Assembly: GCA_002343685.1 (NCBI GenBank)
Contig: DDRS01000012.1
Location: 41,513 to 105,512, forward strand
DNA from: Thiobacillus denitrificans
GTDB taxonomy: Bacteria > Pseudomonadota > Gammaproteobacteria > Burkholderiales > Thiobacillaceae
Length of the DNA: 64,000 bases
Direction: 5' to 3'
Shown here: positions 53,106 to 62,310 of the stretch, piece after piece
Layout of the letters: every line of letters starts with the position of its first letter
Position numbering within the stretch: position 1 is the first letter of the stretch
Translations under genes and position numbers: made by a program
The notes under the pieces: generated by a model
What the model saw: only the letters and a program-made list of their open reading frames with translations
What the model was told of the DNA's origin: nothing
The model's database searches: none

Positions 53106-53972
53106 ATGACCACCAGCATGACCGGGTTCGCCGCCCACAGCCTCAATCTCGACCACGCCAGCGTCAATATCGACCTGCGCAGCGTCAACCAGCGCTACCT
53201 CGAACTGCATTTTCGTCTGGCCGATGAATTCCGTGCCCTGGAACCGCAACTGCGCGAACTGATCCAGCAGCGTATGGCGCGTGGCAAGGTGGAGTGCCGC
53301 ATCGGCCTCGCTATGCTTCCCGCCGCCTCGCTGGATAACGGCCTAAACCCGGACATTCTTGAGCGGCTGGCGCACTGGCAGACGGACGTCCTGCAGCGCC
53401 TGCCCGGCAGCGCGCCGCTTTCCGTCAACGAGATCCTGCGCTGGCCTGGCGCCATGCAATCCGGCGCCCTGTCCCAGGAAGCGCTGAACGAAGCGGCACT
53501 GACGGGGATGCGCGCCACATTGGACGAACTGGTGGAGAGCCGCCAGCGCGAAGGCGCCAAGCTGAAACAGCACATTCTCGACCGCCTGGCCTCCGCCGAA
53601 GCCCAGGTGGCCGGCCTGCAGCCTCTGCTGCCCGCGCTGGCGGCCGCCCAGCGCGACAAGCTGGCGGAACGCCTGCGCGAGGCCCTGGGCGAGGCCGGCC
53701 ACGAACGGCTGGCGCAGGAAGTCGCGCTGGCGGCGCAGAAAGCCGATATCGACGAGGAATGCTCGCGCCTCACCACCCACTTTGCCGAGGTTCGCCGCGT
53801 GCTGAATCAGGCCGGTGCGGCCGGCAAGCGGCTCGATTTCCTGATGCAGGAACTGCATCGTGAAGCCAATACCCTGGGATCGAAATCGGTTGCGGTGGAA
53901 ACCTCGCGCGTATCGCTCGAACTCAAGGTGCTGATCGAACAGATGCGCGAGCAGATCCAGAACATTGAATGA
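53106..53972 (+). CDS. yicC: YicC family endoribonuclease
   Basis: The 288-residue protein has the N-terminal YicC motif TSMTGFAAHSLNL (residues 3-15) with DLRSVNQRYLELHFRL, and the DUF1732 C-terminus GKRLDFLMQELHREANTLGS. YicC is reported to act as an Mg2+/Mn2+-dependent RNase promoting degradation of small RNAs. It heads the yicC-gmk-rpoZ-spoT series, 16 bases ahead of gmk. Confidence 0.95.
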   Translation: MTTSMTGFAAHSLNLDHASVNIDLRSVNQRYLELHFRLADEFRALEPQLRELIQQRMARGKVECRIGLAMLPAASLDNGLNPDILERLAHWQTDVLQRLPGSAPLSVNEILRWPGAMQSGALSQEALNEAALTGMRATLDELVESRQREGAKLKQHILDRLASAEAQVAGLQPLLPALAAAQRDKLAERLREALGEAGHERLAQEVALAAQKADIDEECSRLTTHFAEVRRVLNQAGAAGKRLDFLMQELHREANTLGSKSVAVETSRVSLELKVLIEQMREQIQNIE

Positions 53973-53988
53973 CAACCGGAAAACAACC

Positions 53989-54618
53989 ATGACCCCTCTC
54001 TCCAGCGAAGGCGTGCTTTACATCGTCAGCGCCCCGTCAGGTGCCGGCAAGACCAGTCTGGTCAAGGCACTGCTGAAAACCGACCCCGGCATCCGCCTGT
54101 CGGTGTCCTACACGACCCGCCCCCCGCGCCCGGGCGAAACCGACGGCCGCGACTACCATTTCGTGAACCACGAACGCTTCGAAATCATGCTGGCCGAAGG
54201 CGAATTTCTCGAACACGCCGAGGTATACGGCAATTTCTATGGCACCTCGAAAGGCAGCATCGGCCGCGATCTCAACGCCGGCCGCGACGTTCTGCTGGAG
54301 ATCGACTGGCAGGGCGCCGGGCAGGTGCGGCAGCATTTTCCGCAATCCGCGTCGATTTTCATCCTGCCGCCGTCGTTCAATGCGCTGCGCACCCGTCTGG
54401 CCGGGCGCGGCCAGGATAGCGACGAAGTGATCGAACGCCGCTTGGCCGCTGCCGCCCACGACGTCGCTCATGCCGATGCGTTCGACTATATAATCGTGAA
54501 CGATGACTTCGACCATGCCCTGCAGGACCTGGTCGCGATCACCCGCAGCATTCGCCTCGAAGCGGCGCGCCAGCTCAAGCGGCATACCGCGCTGTTCGAG
54601 GAATTCCGACGTATCTGA
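53989..54618 (+). CDS. gmk: Guanylate kinase
   Basis: The 209-residue kinase phosphorylates GMP to GDP. The P-loop SAPSGAGKTSLVKALL lies near residues 12-27, followed by SYTTRPPRPGETDGRDYHFV, which binds GMP, and IVNDDFDHALQDL. ATG 53989 is used, with CGGAAA 9 bases upstream; an earlier in-frame ATG at 53965 lies inside the end of yicC. It is followed by rpoZ and spoT, a conserved order linking GTP supply to the stringent response. Confidence 0.97.
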   Translation: MTPLSSEGVLYIVSAPSGAGKTSLVKALLKTDPGIRLSVSYTTRPPRPGETDGRDYHFVNHERFEIMLAEGEFLEHAEVYGNFYGTSKGSIGRDLNAGRDVLLEIDWQGAGQVRQHFPQSASIFILPPSFNALRTRLAGRGQDSDEVIERRLAAAAHDVAHADAFDYIIVNDDFDHALQDLVAITRSIRLEAARQLKRHTALFEEFRRI

Positions 54619-54646
54619 GTACCACCCCTGAAGCTGGAGTATCCAT

Positions 54647-54850
54647 ATGGCCCGCATTACCGTTGATGACTGCATCGAGATGTTCCCCAACCGCTTCGAG
54701 TTGACCCTCGCCGTGACCTATCGCGCACGCCAGCTGGCGCAGGGCTCGCAACCGATGGTCGAGTCGAAGGACAAACCCATCGTCACCGCATTGCGCGAAA
54801 TCGCTGCGAGCAAGGTCGGTCGTGAGATCCTCAACCGGGGCCGCGCCTGA
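54647..54850 (+). CDS. rpoZ: RNA polymerase omega subunit
   Basis: This 67-residue protein begins MARITVDDCIEMFPNRFEL and contains RARQLAQGSQPMVESKDKP, canonical for omega. It is shorter than E. coli RpoZ (91) as is usual in betaproteobacteria. It sits 28 bases after gmk and 46 bases before spoT. Omega contributes to one of the ppGpp sites on RNA polymerase, and its neighbour makes ppGpp. Confidence 0.97.
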   Translation: MARITVDDCIEMFPNRFELTLAVTYRARQLAQGSQPMVESKDKPIVTALREIAASKVGREILNRGRA

Positions 54851-54896
54851 TCCCTCACCAGAACGATCGACGGCGCACGCACGCCGCGCGCCGTCG

Positions 54897-57041
54897 ATGA
54901 CGCACGAATTCGAATCACTGCGTCCGGCCCTGGCCTACCTGCCGGTAGACGAAGTCGGGACTATCGAAGACGCCTACGAATTCAGCCGTCGCGCCCACGA
55001 GGGCCAGTTCCGCAAGAGCGGCGAACCCTACATCTCCCATCCGCTAGCTGTCGCCGGCATCCTCGCCGGCTGGCATCTTGACGCGCAGACCCTGTGCGCC
55101 GCACTGCTGCACGATGTGGTGGAAGACACGCCGGCCACGGCAAGCGAAATCGAGACACGCTACGGCAAGCCGGTGGCGCTGCTGGTCGAGGGGGTATCCA
55201 AGCTCGACAAGCTCGCATTCGCCTCGGAGCAGCACGCGCAGGCGGAAAACTTCCGCAAGATGCTGCTGGCGATGGCGCAGGACGTCCGGGTGATCCTGGT
55301 CAAGCTGGCCGACCGCCTGCACAACATGCACACCATGGGCGCGATGCCAGCCGAAAAACGCCGCCGCATCGCTACTGAAACACTGGAGATCTACGCGCCG
55401 ATCGCCAACCGGCTGGGGCTGCACTCGGTCTACCAGGAACTGGAAGACCTCGGCTTCCGCTACAGCCACCCCAACCGCTACCAGGTACTGTCCAAGGCGG
55501 TGAAGGCGGCACGCGGCAACCGCCGCGAACTGGTCGAGAAGGTCAAGCTCGCGATGCAGGAAAAACTCGAGCAGTGCAAGATCGAAGCCACGATCACCGG
55601 CCGCGAGAAACACCTCTACAGCATCTACCGCAAGATGCAGGAAAAGAACCTGGCCTTCTCCGAGGTGTTCGACATCTACGGCTTTCGCGTGGTGGTGCGC
55701 GACCAGCCCACCTGCTACCTGGCGCTGGGCGCCCTGCATTCGCTGTACAAGCCGATCCCCGGCAAGTTCAAGGATTACATCGCGATCCCCAAGGCCAACG
55801 GCTACCAGTCGCTGCATTCCATCCTGTTCGGCCCCAACGGCACCCCGATCGAAATCCAGATCCGCACCACCGACATGAACCGTCTGGCCGAATCGGGCGT
55901 CGCCTCGCACTGGATGTACAAGTCGGCTGATGCCGCGCTGAACGACGTGCAGACGCGTACCCATCGCTGGTTGCAGTCGCTGCTCGACATCCAGGCGGAT
56001 CATGGCGATTCGCCCGAATTTCTCGAACACATCAAGGTCGATTTGTTTCCGGATGAAGTCTATGTGTTCACCCCCAAGGGCAAGATCATGGCGCTGCCGC
56101 GCGGCGCCACGGCGGTGGACTTCGCCTTTGCCGTACATACCGACGTCGGCCGACACTGTATCGCGGTGAAGATCAATTACGAGCTGATGCCCCTGCGGAC
56201 CCAGCTCAGGAACGGCGACCACGTCGAGATTCTCACCTCGGCCAACGCCAGCCCCAATGCGGCCTGGCTCAATTTCGTCGTCACCGGCAAGGCGCGCTCG
56301 CACATCCGCAACTACCTGCGCAACACGCGCGTGGAAGAAGCGGCGGCGCTGGGCGAGCGTCTGCTCAACCACGCCATTGCCGCGCTCAACCCGGAGGCGA
56401 CCGCTCCCGACCCAGCGGTGTGGGAGCGTGTGGTCAAGGACTACGGCCTGCAAAACCGGCAGGAACTGTTCGCCGGGATCGGCCTGGGCCGGAAATTGCC
56501 GCTGGTGGTCGCGCACCAGCTGCTGCACGTGCAGGGCGAGAAAACCGGCGAGCCGGCGCATCCCCATGCCATCAGCATTCGCGGCACCGAAGGCATCGCG
56601 GTCGAGCTGGCGCAATGCTGCCACCCGATCCCCGGCGACCCCATTCTCGGCTTCATCCACAAGGAACGCGGCCTCATCATCCATACTCACGACTGCCCGT
56701 CGATTCGCGCCTTCCGCACCGACCCCGACAAATGGCTGGATGTCGAATGGGAAGCCGAACCCGGCCACATGTTCGACGTCTCGATCAAGGTCGTCGTCGG
56801 CAACCAGCGCGGCGTGCTGGCCAAGGTCGCGGCCGCGATCGCCGAGCACGGCTCCAACATCGGCAACGTCGCGATGGAGGAGGAGGACGGCAGCCCCTAT
56901 ACCGTGCTGTTCTTCACCGTGCAGGTGGAAAACCGCATGCACCTCGCACGCGTCATGCGCGGCTTGCGCGTACTGCCCGACGTGGTGCGGATTTTCCGTA
57001 TCAAGGGCAAGAAGGACGGCCGCGCAGCACAATCTCAATAA
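54897..57041 (+). CDS. spoT: Bifunctional (p)ppGpp synthetase/hydrolase
   Basis: The 714-residue protein has an HD hydrolase domain (HDVVED at about 72-77), a synthetase domain (YGFRVVVRDQ near 261 and later KANGYQSLHS), a TGS domain from about 387, and a C-terminal ACT domain. Both activities appear intact because the metal-binding HD pair and the synthetase RxxD-type pocket residues are present, as in SpoT/Rel proteins rather than monofunctional RelA. ATG 54897 is chosen; upstream the frame is open but overlaps rpoZ. It has no good Shine-Dalgarno sequence, which suggests coupling to rpoZ. Confidence 0.96.
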   Translation: MTHEFESLRPALAYLPVDEVGTIEDAYEFSRRAHEGQFRKSGEPYISHPLAVAGILAGWHLDAQTLCAALLHDVVEDTPATASEIETRYGKPVALLVEGVSKLDKLAFASEQHAQAENFRKMLLAMAQDVRVILVKLADRLHNMHTMGAMPAEKRRRIATETLEIYAPIANRLGLHSVYQELEDLGFRYSHPNRYQVLSKAVKAARGNRRELVEKVKLAMQEKLEQCKIEATITGREKHLYSIYRKMQEKNLAFSEVFDIYGFRVVVRDQPTCYLALGALHSLYKPIPGKFKDYIAIPKANGYQSLHSILFGPNGTPIEIQIRTTDMNRLAESGVASHWMYKSADAALNDVQTRTHRWLQSLLDIQADHGDSPEFLEHIKVDLFPDEVYVFTPKGKIMALPRGATAVDFAFAVHTDVGRHCIAVKINYELMPLRTQLRNGDHVEILTSANASPNAAWLNFVVTGKARSHIRNYLRNTRVEEAAALGERLLNHAIAALNPEATAPDPAVWERVVKDYGLQNRQELFAGIGLGRKLPLVVAHQLLHVQGEKTGEPAHPHAISIRGTEGIAVELAQCCHPIPGDPILGFIHKERGLIIHTHDCPSIRAFRTDPDKWLDVEWEAEPGHMFDVSIKVVVGNQRGVLAKVAAAIAEHGSNIGNVAMEEEDGSPYTVLFFTVQVENRMHLARVMRGLRVLPDVVRIFRIKGKKDGRAAQSQ

Positions 57042-57061
57042 TCAGGCTCCAGGAATCCAGC

Positions 57062-57442
57062 ATGAACAAAAGCATCATCCAGACCGCCGACGCACCAGCC
57101 GCGATCGGAACCTACTCGCAGGCCGTACGGATCGACCACACCGTGTACATGTCCGGCCAGATCGGCCTCGACCCCAACTCGATGCAGCTGGTCGACGGCA
57201 TCGAGGCGCAGATCCACCAGGTGTTCAAGAATCTGGCCGCCGTTGCAACTGCGGCAGGCGGCTCGCTGGCCGACGTGGTGAAGCTGAACGTCTTCCTCAC
57301 CGACCTCGGCCACTTCCCCAAGGTCAACGAGATCATGGCCGGCTACTTCAGCCAGCCCTACCCGGCGCGTGCCGCAGTCGGCGTGGCCGCCCTGCCGCGC
57401 GGTGCGCTGGTCGAGGCTGATGCCGTGATGGCCCTGGACTAG
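57062..57442 (+). CDS. ridA: RidA family enamine/imine deaminase
   Basis: This 126-residue trimeric protein carries the RidA signatures IGTYSQAVRI (residues 15-24), YMSGQIGLDP, and the C-terminal PARAAVGVAALPRGALVEAD, whose Arg contacts the carboxylate of 2-aminoacrylate. It detoxifies reactive enamines from PLP enzymes. It starts 20 bases after spoT and is followed 4 bases later by recG, an order seen in many betaproteobacteria. Confidence 0.96.
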   Translation: MNKSIIQTADAPAAIGTYSQAVRIDHTVYMSGQIGLDPNSMQLVDGIEAQIHQVFKNLAAVATAAGGSLADVVKLNVFLTDLGHFPKVNEIMAGYFSQPYPARAAVGVAALPRGALVEADAVMALD

Positions 57443-57446
57443 GCAT

Positions 57447-59483
57447 TTGAAGACGGCGTCGCCGTTTTCCTTCCCGGTCAGTCCGGCACTCGCCGCCAAA
57501 CTCGCCAAACTGGGCCTCGCCCGCGACGCCGATCTGGTACTGCACCTGCCGTTGCGCTGGGAAGACGAAACCCGCATTACGCCGATCCGAGACTTGCTGC
57601 CGGGCGAAACGGCACAGGTGCAGGCGGTGGTGCGCGAGGCCAGCGTCGCCTACCGGCCGCGCCGCATGCTGACAGTGACCGTGGAGGATGCCGGCGGCGT
57701 GCTCGGCATCCGTTTCCTGAACTTCTACCCCAGCCACCTCAAGCTGTTTCAGCCCGGCGCGAGCTTCCGGTTCAATGGCGAGGTCCGCGGCGGGTTTCTC
57801 GGGCTGGAGATGGTGCATCCGCGCTTCGCCAAAGCCGACGACGCCACGCCGCTGCCGACGCAACTGACGCCGGTCTATCCCACCACCGCCGGCCTCGGGC
57901 AGGCCACGCTTCGCAAGCTGGTCGAACGGGCGCTGGCGGCACCGATCGCGGATACCCTGCCCGCCGACTGGCTGGCAAAGCTTGATCTGCCGGAACTGGA
58001 AGCCAGCATCCGTCTGCTGCACCAGCCACCACTCGACAGCGCCTTGAACGAACTCGAATCGCGCCGTCATCCGGCCTGGCAGCGGCTCGCCTTCGACGAA
58101 CTGCTGGCACAGCAGCTGTCGCTGGCGACCGCGCGCCAGCAACGTACCTCGCGCCCGACCCACCCCTTGCCTGCGCGTCAGCACCTGACGAGCGCGTTCA
58201 CCCGCGCATTGCCGTTTGCGCTGACCGCCGCACAGGCGCGCACCTGGCAGGAGATCAGCGCCGATCTGGCGCAGCCGCATCCCATGCGCCGCCTGTTGCA
58301 GGGCGACGTCGGCAGCGGCAAGACCGTGGTGGCAGCGCTGGCCTGCCTGCAGGCGATCGAAAACGGCATGCAGGCGGCCTTCATGGCACCGACCGAGATC
58401 CTCGCCGAGCAGCATTTCCGCAAGCTGGCGCCGCTCCTGTCACCCTTGGGCGTGCGCTGCGCCTGGATATCGGGCAGCCAGCGCAAATCGGAACGCACTG
58501 CCGCCTGGCAGGCGATCGCCGCGGGTGAAGCCGACCTCGCATTCGGCACCCACGCGCTGTTCCAGGAAGCCGGCAGTTTTCAGCGGCTGGGGGTGGCGGT
58601 GGTCGACGAGCAGCACCGTTTCGGCGTCGGCCAACGGCTGGCGCTGATGCAGAAGGGTACGGAACCGCACCAGTTGATGATGAGCGCGACGCCGATCCCG
58701 CGCACGCTGGCGATGAGCTTCTTTGCCGACCTCGACGTCTCGGTGATCGACGAGCTGCCACCGGGCCGAACGCCTATCGTCACGAAATTGGTGAGCGCTG
58801 CGCGTCGCGACGACGTGCTGGCGCGCGTGCGCGAAGCCTGCCTCGCCGGTGGCCAGGCCTACTGGGTGTGTCCGCTGATCGAGGAGTCGGAGAAGCTGCA
58901 GTTGCAGACTGCGCAGGATACCTATGCAACGTTGACGGAACAGTTGCCGGAGCTGCGCATCGGACTGGTACACGGGCGGCTGAAGCCGGACGAGAAGCAG
59001 GCGGTAATGGCCGCTTTTCAGGCACACGCAATCGACCTCCTGGTGGCCACCACGGTGATCGAAGTCGGCGTCGACGTGCCCAATGCCGCGCTGATGGTGA
59101 TCGAGCATGCCGAGCGCATGGGGCTCGCCCAACTGCACCAGCTACGCGGACGGGTCGGACGCGGCAGTCGCGAATCGGTATGCGTGCTGCTGTACGAGAC
59201 GCCGCTGTCGGAACTCGCACGGGCACGGCTCAAGGTCATTTTCGAGCTCACCGACGGTTTCGAGATCGCACGCCAGGACTTGCTGCTGCGCGGGCCGGGC
59301 GAACTGCTCGGGCACCGCCAGAGCGGACTGCCGATGCTGCGCTTCGCCGACCTGGAACGCGATGTCGCGCTGCTGGAAGCCGCGCGCGATCTGGCGCAAC
59401 GCTGCCTGGCGCACCACCCCGACATCGCCGCGCGCCACATGGAGCGCTGGATCGGCCAGCGGCAGGCGCTGACGTCGATCTAG
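57447..59483 (+). CDS. recG: ATP-dependent DNA helicase RecG
   Basis: The 678-residue helicase rescues stalled forks and branch-migrates Holliday junctions. It has an N-terminal wedge OB domain, Walker A GDVGSGKT at about 286, the DEQH box VVDEQHRFG, the motif SATPIPRTLAMSF, and motif VI LRGRVGRGS, then the TRG region. The start is a TTG at 57447, 4 bases after the ridA stop, with only AGG as a weak ribosome site; coupling is likely. The stop is immediately followed by ubiC. Confidence 0.96.
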   Translation: MKTASPFSFPVSPALAAKLAKLGLARDADLVLHLPLRWEDETRITPIRDLLPGETAQVQAVVREASVAYRPRRMLTVTVEDAGGVLGIRFLNFYPSHLKLFQPGASFRFNGEVRGGFLGLEMVHPRFAKADDATPLPTQLTPVYPTTAGLGQATLRKLVERALAAPIADTLPADWLAKLDLPELEASIRLLHQPPLDSALNELESRRHPAWQRLAFDELLAQQLSLATARQQRTSRPTHPLPARQHLTSAFTRALPFALTAAQARTWQEISADLAQPHPMRRLLQGDVGSGKTVVAALACLQAIENGMQAAFMAPTEILAEQHFRKLAPLLSPLGVRCAWISGSQRKSERTAAWQAIAAGEADLAFGTHALFQEAGSFQRLGVAVVDEQHRFGVGQRLALMQKGTEPHQLMMSATPIPRTLAMSFFADLDVSVIDELPPGRTPIVTKLVSAARRDDVLARVREACLAGGQAYWVCPLIEESEKLQLQTAQDTYATLTEQLPELRIGLVHGRLKPDEKQAVMAAFQAHAIDLLVATTVIEVGVDVPNAALMVIEHAERMGLAQLHQLRGRVGRGSRESVCVLLYETPLSELARARLKVIFELTDGFEIARQDLLLRGPGELLGHRQSGLPMLRFADLERDVALLEAARDLAQRCLAHHPDIAARHMERWIGQRQALTSI

Positions 59484-60068
59484 ATGCCGCTGCTACGGCA
59501 TAATGCCGACTTTCCACATGATGAACGGTTCGCCGTGCTCGATTCCCGGCAGGGCTGGCTTGCCCACCCATTCTCGCTCCCGCGCTCGCTGCGCACTTGG
59601 CTTAGCGACCACGGTTCGCTGACCCAGCGCCTGAAATCACGCTGTACATCGTTTCGCGTGGTGCCGCTCGAGACCGGGCTGGCACGCGCCAACGCGGACG
59701 AATACGCACTTCTGGGCCTGGCGCCTGGTACCCGCGTCTATGTACGCGAAGTCCTACTGCTGTGCAATGACGTGCCGGTGGTGTTCGCCCACAGCGTGCT
59801 GCCGTCCGCCGGCCTGCGTGGCGGATGGAACGGCATCACGCGACTCGGCAGTCGTTCGCTTGGCGAAGCCCTGTTCAGCGATCATCGCATCGAACGCCAG
59901 CCCCTGGCCTATCGCCGCGTGCGGAACGACCACCCGCTCTTTCGCGCTGTGGCCAGGCAGCAGGCGGTGGCGGCCAGCAACTTGTGGGCACGCCGTTCCG
60001 TTTTCTGCCTCAATCGCCATCCGCTCCTGGTGACCGAAGTCTTTCTGCCCACCATCGACACGCCATGA
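59484..60068 (+). CDS. ubiC: Chorismate lyase
   Basis: The 194-residue protein resembles UbiC, which releases 4-hydroxybenzoate and pyruvate from chorismate, the first committed step of ubiquinone synthesis. It has SLRTWLSDHGSLTQRLKS (about 32-49), and conserved Arg residues in VYVREVLL and RQPLAYRR, with Glu in VTEVFLP near the end. ATG 59484 directly abuts the recG stop. It overlaps ubiA by 4 bases (ATGA). Confidence 0.93.
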   Translation: MPLLRHNADFPHDERFAVLDSRQGWLAHPFSLPRSLRTWLSDHGSLTQRLKSRCTSFRVVPLETGLARANADEYALLGLAPGTRVYVREVLLLCNDVPVVFAHSVLPSAGLRGGWNGITRLGSRSLGEALFSDHRIERQPLAYRRVRNDHPLFRAVARQQAVAASNLWARRSVFCLNRHPLLVTEVFLPTIDTP

Positions 60069-60934
60069 CCCTGACCGAACGCCTGTCCCATTACGAAAAA
60101 CTGATGCGGCTCGACAAGCCGATCGGCATCCTGCTGCTGATGTGGCCCACCCTGTGGGCACAATGGCTTGCCAGCAACGGCAGTCCAAGCTGGCTGATCC
60201 TGTGGATTTTCGTCATGGGCGTCGTGCTGATGCGCTCGGCCGGCTGCGTCATGAACGACTATGCCGATCGCGATTTCGACCCGCACGTGGCGCGTACCCG
60301 TGATCGTCCACTGGCGGCTGGCAAGGTGTCACCCAAAGAAGCCCTGCTATTGGCGGCCGGCCTGTCGCTGCTGGCCTTCCTGCTGATCCTGCCGCTCAAC
60401 ACGCTGGTGTTGAAACTGTCCGTGGTCGCACTATTTCTAGCGGCCAGCTACCCCTTCACCAAACGCTTCTTCGCAATTCCGCAGGCCTATCTCGGCATCG
60501 CTTTCGGCTTCGGCATCCCGATGAGCTACGCCGCGCTGTGGGGCGAGGTTCCGCTCGAAGCCTGGATCCTGCTGGGCGCCAACATTTTTTGGGCGATCGC
60601 CTACGACACCGAATATGCGCTGGTCGATCGCGAAGACGATCTCAAGATCGGCATCAAGACCTCGGCCATCACTTTCGGCCGCTACGATCTTGCCGCCATC
60701 GCGCTGTGCTATGTTGCGACGCTGGGCCTGCTCGGCTGGATCGGCTGGCAGCGGGGGATGGGCATGGCGTTCTACGGCGGGCTGGTCGTGGCAGCGGCAA
60801 TCGCGCTCTACCACATGAAATTGATCCGGCAGCGCGAGCCGCAGCTGTGCTTTCGCGCCTTCCTGCACAACACCTGGTTCGGGGCCGCGGTCTTCGGCGG
60901 CATCGCGCTCCACTTTCTGCTGCGGGGCTTATGA
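60065..60934 (+). CDS. ubiA: 4-Hydroxybenzoate polyprenyltransferase
   Basis: This 289-residue membrane enzyme has about eight helices and the two Asp-rich Mg2+-pyrophosphate motifs: NDYADRDFDPH (about 60-70) and YDTEYALVDREDD (about 181-193). It attaches the isoprenoid tail to 4-hydroxybenzoate made by UbiC. MRLDKPIGILLLMWPTLWA at the start is typical. ATG 60065 overlaps the ubiC stop, so the two are coupled. The 3' end overlaps the convergent SPOR gene by 6 bases. Confidence 0.96.
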   Translation: MTLTERLSHYEKLMRLDKPIGILLLMWPTLWAQWLASNGSPSWLILWIFVMGVVLMRSAGCVMNDYADRDFDPHVARTRDRPLAAGKVSPKEALLLAAGLSLLAFLLILPLNTLVLKLSVVALFLAASYPFTKRFFAIPQAYLGIAFGFGIPMSYAALWGEVPLEAWILLGANIFWAIAYDTEYALVDREDDLKIGIKTSAITFGRYDLAAIALCYVATLGLLGWIGWQRGMGMAFYGGLVVAAAIALYHMKLIRQREPQLCFRAFLHNTWFGAAVFGGIALHFLLRGL

Positions 60935-61579
60935 CGGACAGGCTACGCGGGACTGTCGGCTGTTCGGGTAGGCCTGCTTGATTCCGCTCAGGCTTTTCAG
61001 CGTATCCGGGTCTTCGCTACGGATCACGAAGTAGAAGTCCGTTCCCTGGCGCGGCAACACCTCGACACGGGTTCCAAGTACACCTTTGCCTTCCACTTCA
61101 AGGATGCGCCGCTGCGCCGCATCGGCGTCGGCATACAGGCCGAGCGAAATGGCATTGCGCCAATCGCCATCCTTGACCACAAATGCGTCCGTCAATCCTG
61201 CAGCTGTCAGCTCGCTCAATTTGGCCGCGGCCGATTCCGCACTGGGCAAGGGCGGAAAGATCACCCACTGCCGTGTATTCAGCGGCACTTCGGTGAACGA
61301 CATCACGCGTTCGCCCGCCAACGATTTGAGCTGCTGGCGTACCTGGACGAACTCCTCGCGATTCAAGCCCCGCCATTCCACGCATAATGCAGGGGACGCG
61401 GCCTCGGCTGGCGATACATCCTCCCTGGGCGCAGGCGCAGATTGACTACGCAGGCTGAGCCGATTCACATTCAGCGACGCTGTCTGACCGGCATCTTCCT
61501 GCGTCCAGTTCTCACGTCCTATAAAGAATCCGGCCACCGCGAGATTGGCGGCCAAGAGTGTCCAGACAATCCATTTCAT
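60929..61579 (-). CDS. SPOR-domain membrane protein
   Basis: The 216-residue protein has one N-terminal transmembrane helix (WIVWTLLAANLAVAGFFIG, residues 3-21). A low-complexity linker (SAPAPREDVSPAEAASPA) and a C-terminal SPOR-like domain (about 130-205, AISLGLYADADAAQRRILEV and DFYFVIRSE) follow. SPOR domains bind denuded peptidoglycan at the division septum. ATG 61579 overlaps the coaX stop by 4 bases (ATGA), so it is co-expressed with coaX and birA, an order found in betaproteobacteria. The SPOR call rests on topology and pattern. Confidence 0.82.
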   Translation of the reverse strand: MKWIVWTLLAANLAVAGFFIGRENWTQEDAGQTASLNVNRLSLRSQSAPAPREDVSPAEAASPALCVEWRGLNREEFVQVRQQLKSLAGERVMSFTEVPLNTRQWVIFPPLPSAESAAAKLSELTAAGLTDAFVVKDGDWRNAISLGLYADADAAQRRILEVEGKGVLGTRVEVLPRQGTDFYFVIRSEDPDTLKSLSGIKQAYPNSRQSRVACPS

Positions 61580-62310
61580 GGGGCGGCAGTCCCTCGGGCA
61601 ACGCAGTCGATTCCCTCCAGTACCAATGTGGGAACATGTTCTGCAGGGATTCTCAGGTGTGACAATACCTTCTCGGCATCGCCTCCGGTAAGCAGACAGC
61701 GTGGCGCCATGCCGGCCACCTCGGTCAGGCGCGCATGCTGTTGCGCAATGGCGCCACACAGCGCCGCCACGATCCCGCTCTGCACAGCATCGGCGGTAGC
61801 GGTGGGAAAGGCCTGCCAGGCCCCCGCCACCTCATCGACCCGTGCGGTGCCTTGCCGCAATGCCTGCTGCATCAAATGGACGCCGGGCACGATCACCCCG
61901 CCCAGAAATGTTCCGTCGCCCGACAACGCATCCACGGTCATTGCCGTGCCGACCGACACCACCAGTACCGCCTCATCTGTGCGCTGGCGAGCCGCGATCA
62001 ATCCCATCCAGCGATCCGCACCCAACTGGTGCGGATTCGAATAGGTATTTTTCACGTCCCCGAAACGGGTCTCGGCTCTCAACCAGGCTGTGGTGAGCCC
62101 GGCCGTCTCCAGAAGCACGGTGAGTTGCCGTTCGTGTTCAGGGCTTGCCACGCTGGCGACAAAACAACGAGTGTCCGCTTTCAGTTGGGCCGTCAAAGCC
62201 GACCAATCGGAATAATCGCTTCGGCCGGTCGCATGCCAATGCCCATCCTCCACCACCGCCCATTTGAGGCGTGAGTTTCCGGCATCCAGCAATAAGCGGC
62301 GCCCACTCAT
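61576..62310 (-). CDS. coaX: Pantothenate kinase, type III
   Basis: The 244-residue ASKHA-fold kinase phosphorylates pantothenate in CoA synthesis. It has the phosphate-1 motif LLLDAGNSRLKWAVVEDG (residues 6-23), GADRWMGLIAARQ, and VSVGTAMTVDALSGDG with the catalytic Asp. ATG 62310 overlaps the birA stop by 4 bases. CoaX and BirA adjacent to each other is widespread; some actinobacterial and proteobacterial members are fused. Confidence 0.95.
   Translation of the reverse strand: MSGRRLLLDAGNSRLKWAVVEDGHWHATGRSDYSDWSALTAQLKADTRCFVASVASPEHERQLTVLLETAGLTTAWLRAETRFGDVKNTYSNPHQLGADRWMGLIAARQRTDEAVLVVSVGTAMTVDALSGDGTFLGGVIVPGVHLMQQALRQGTARVDEVAGAWQAFPTATADAVQSGIVAALCGAIAQQHARLTEVAGMAPRCLLTGGDAEKVLSHLRIPAEHVPTLVLEGIDCVARGTAAP

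Noticed and set aside
54822..54896. An earlier start for spoT
   Set aside because: The extra 25 residues read through the end of rpoZ in another frame and do not resemble the conserved N-terminus of the family, which begins at ATG 54897.
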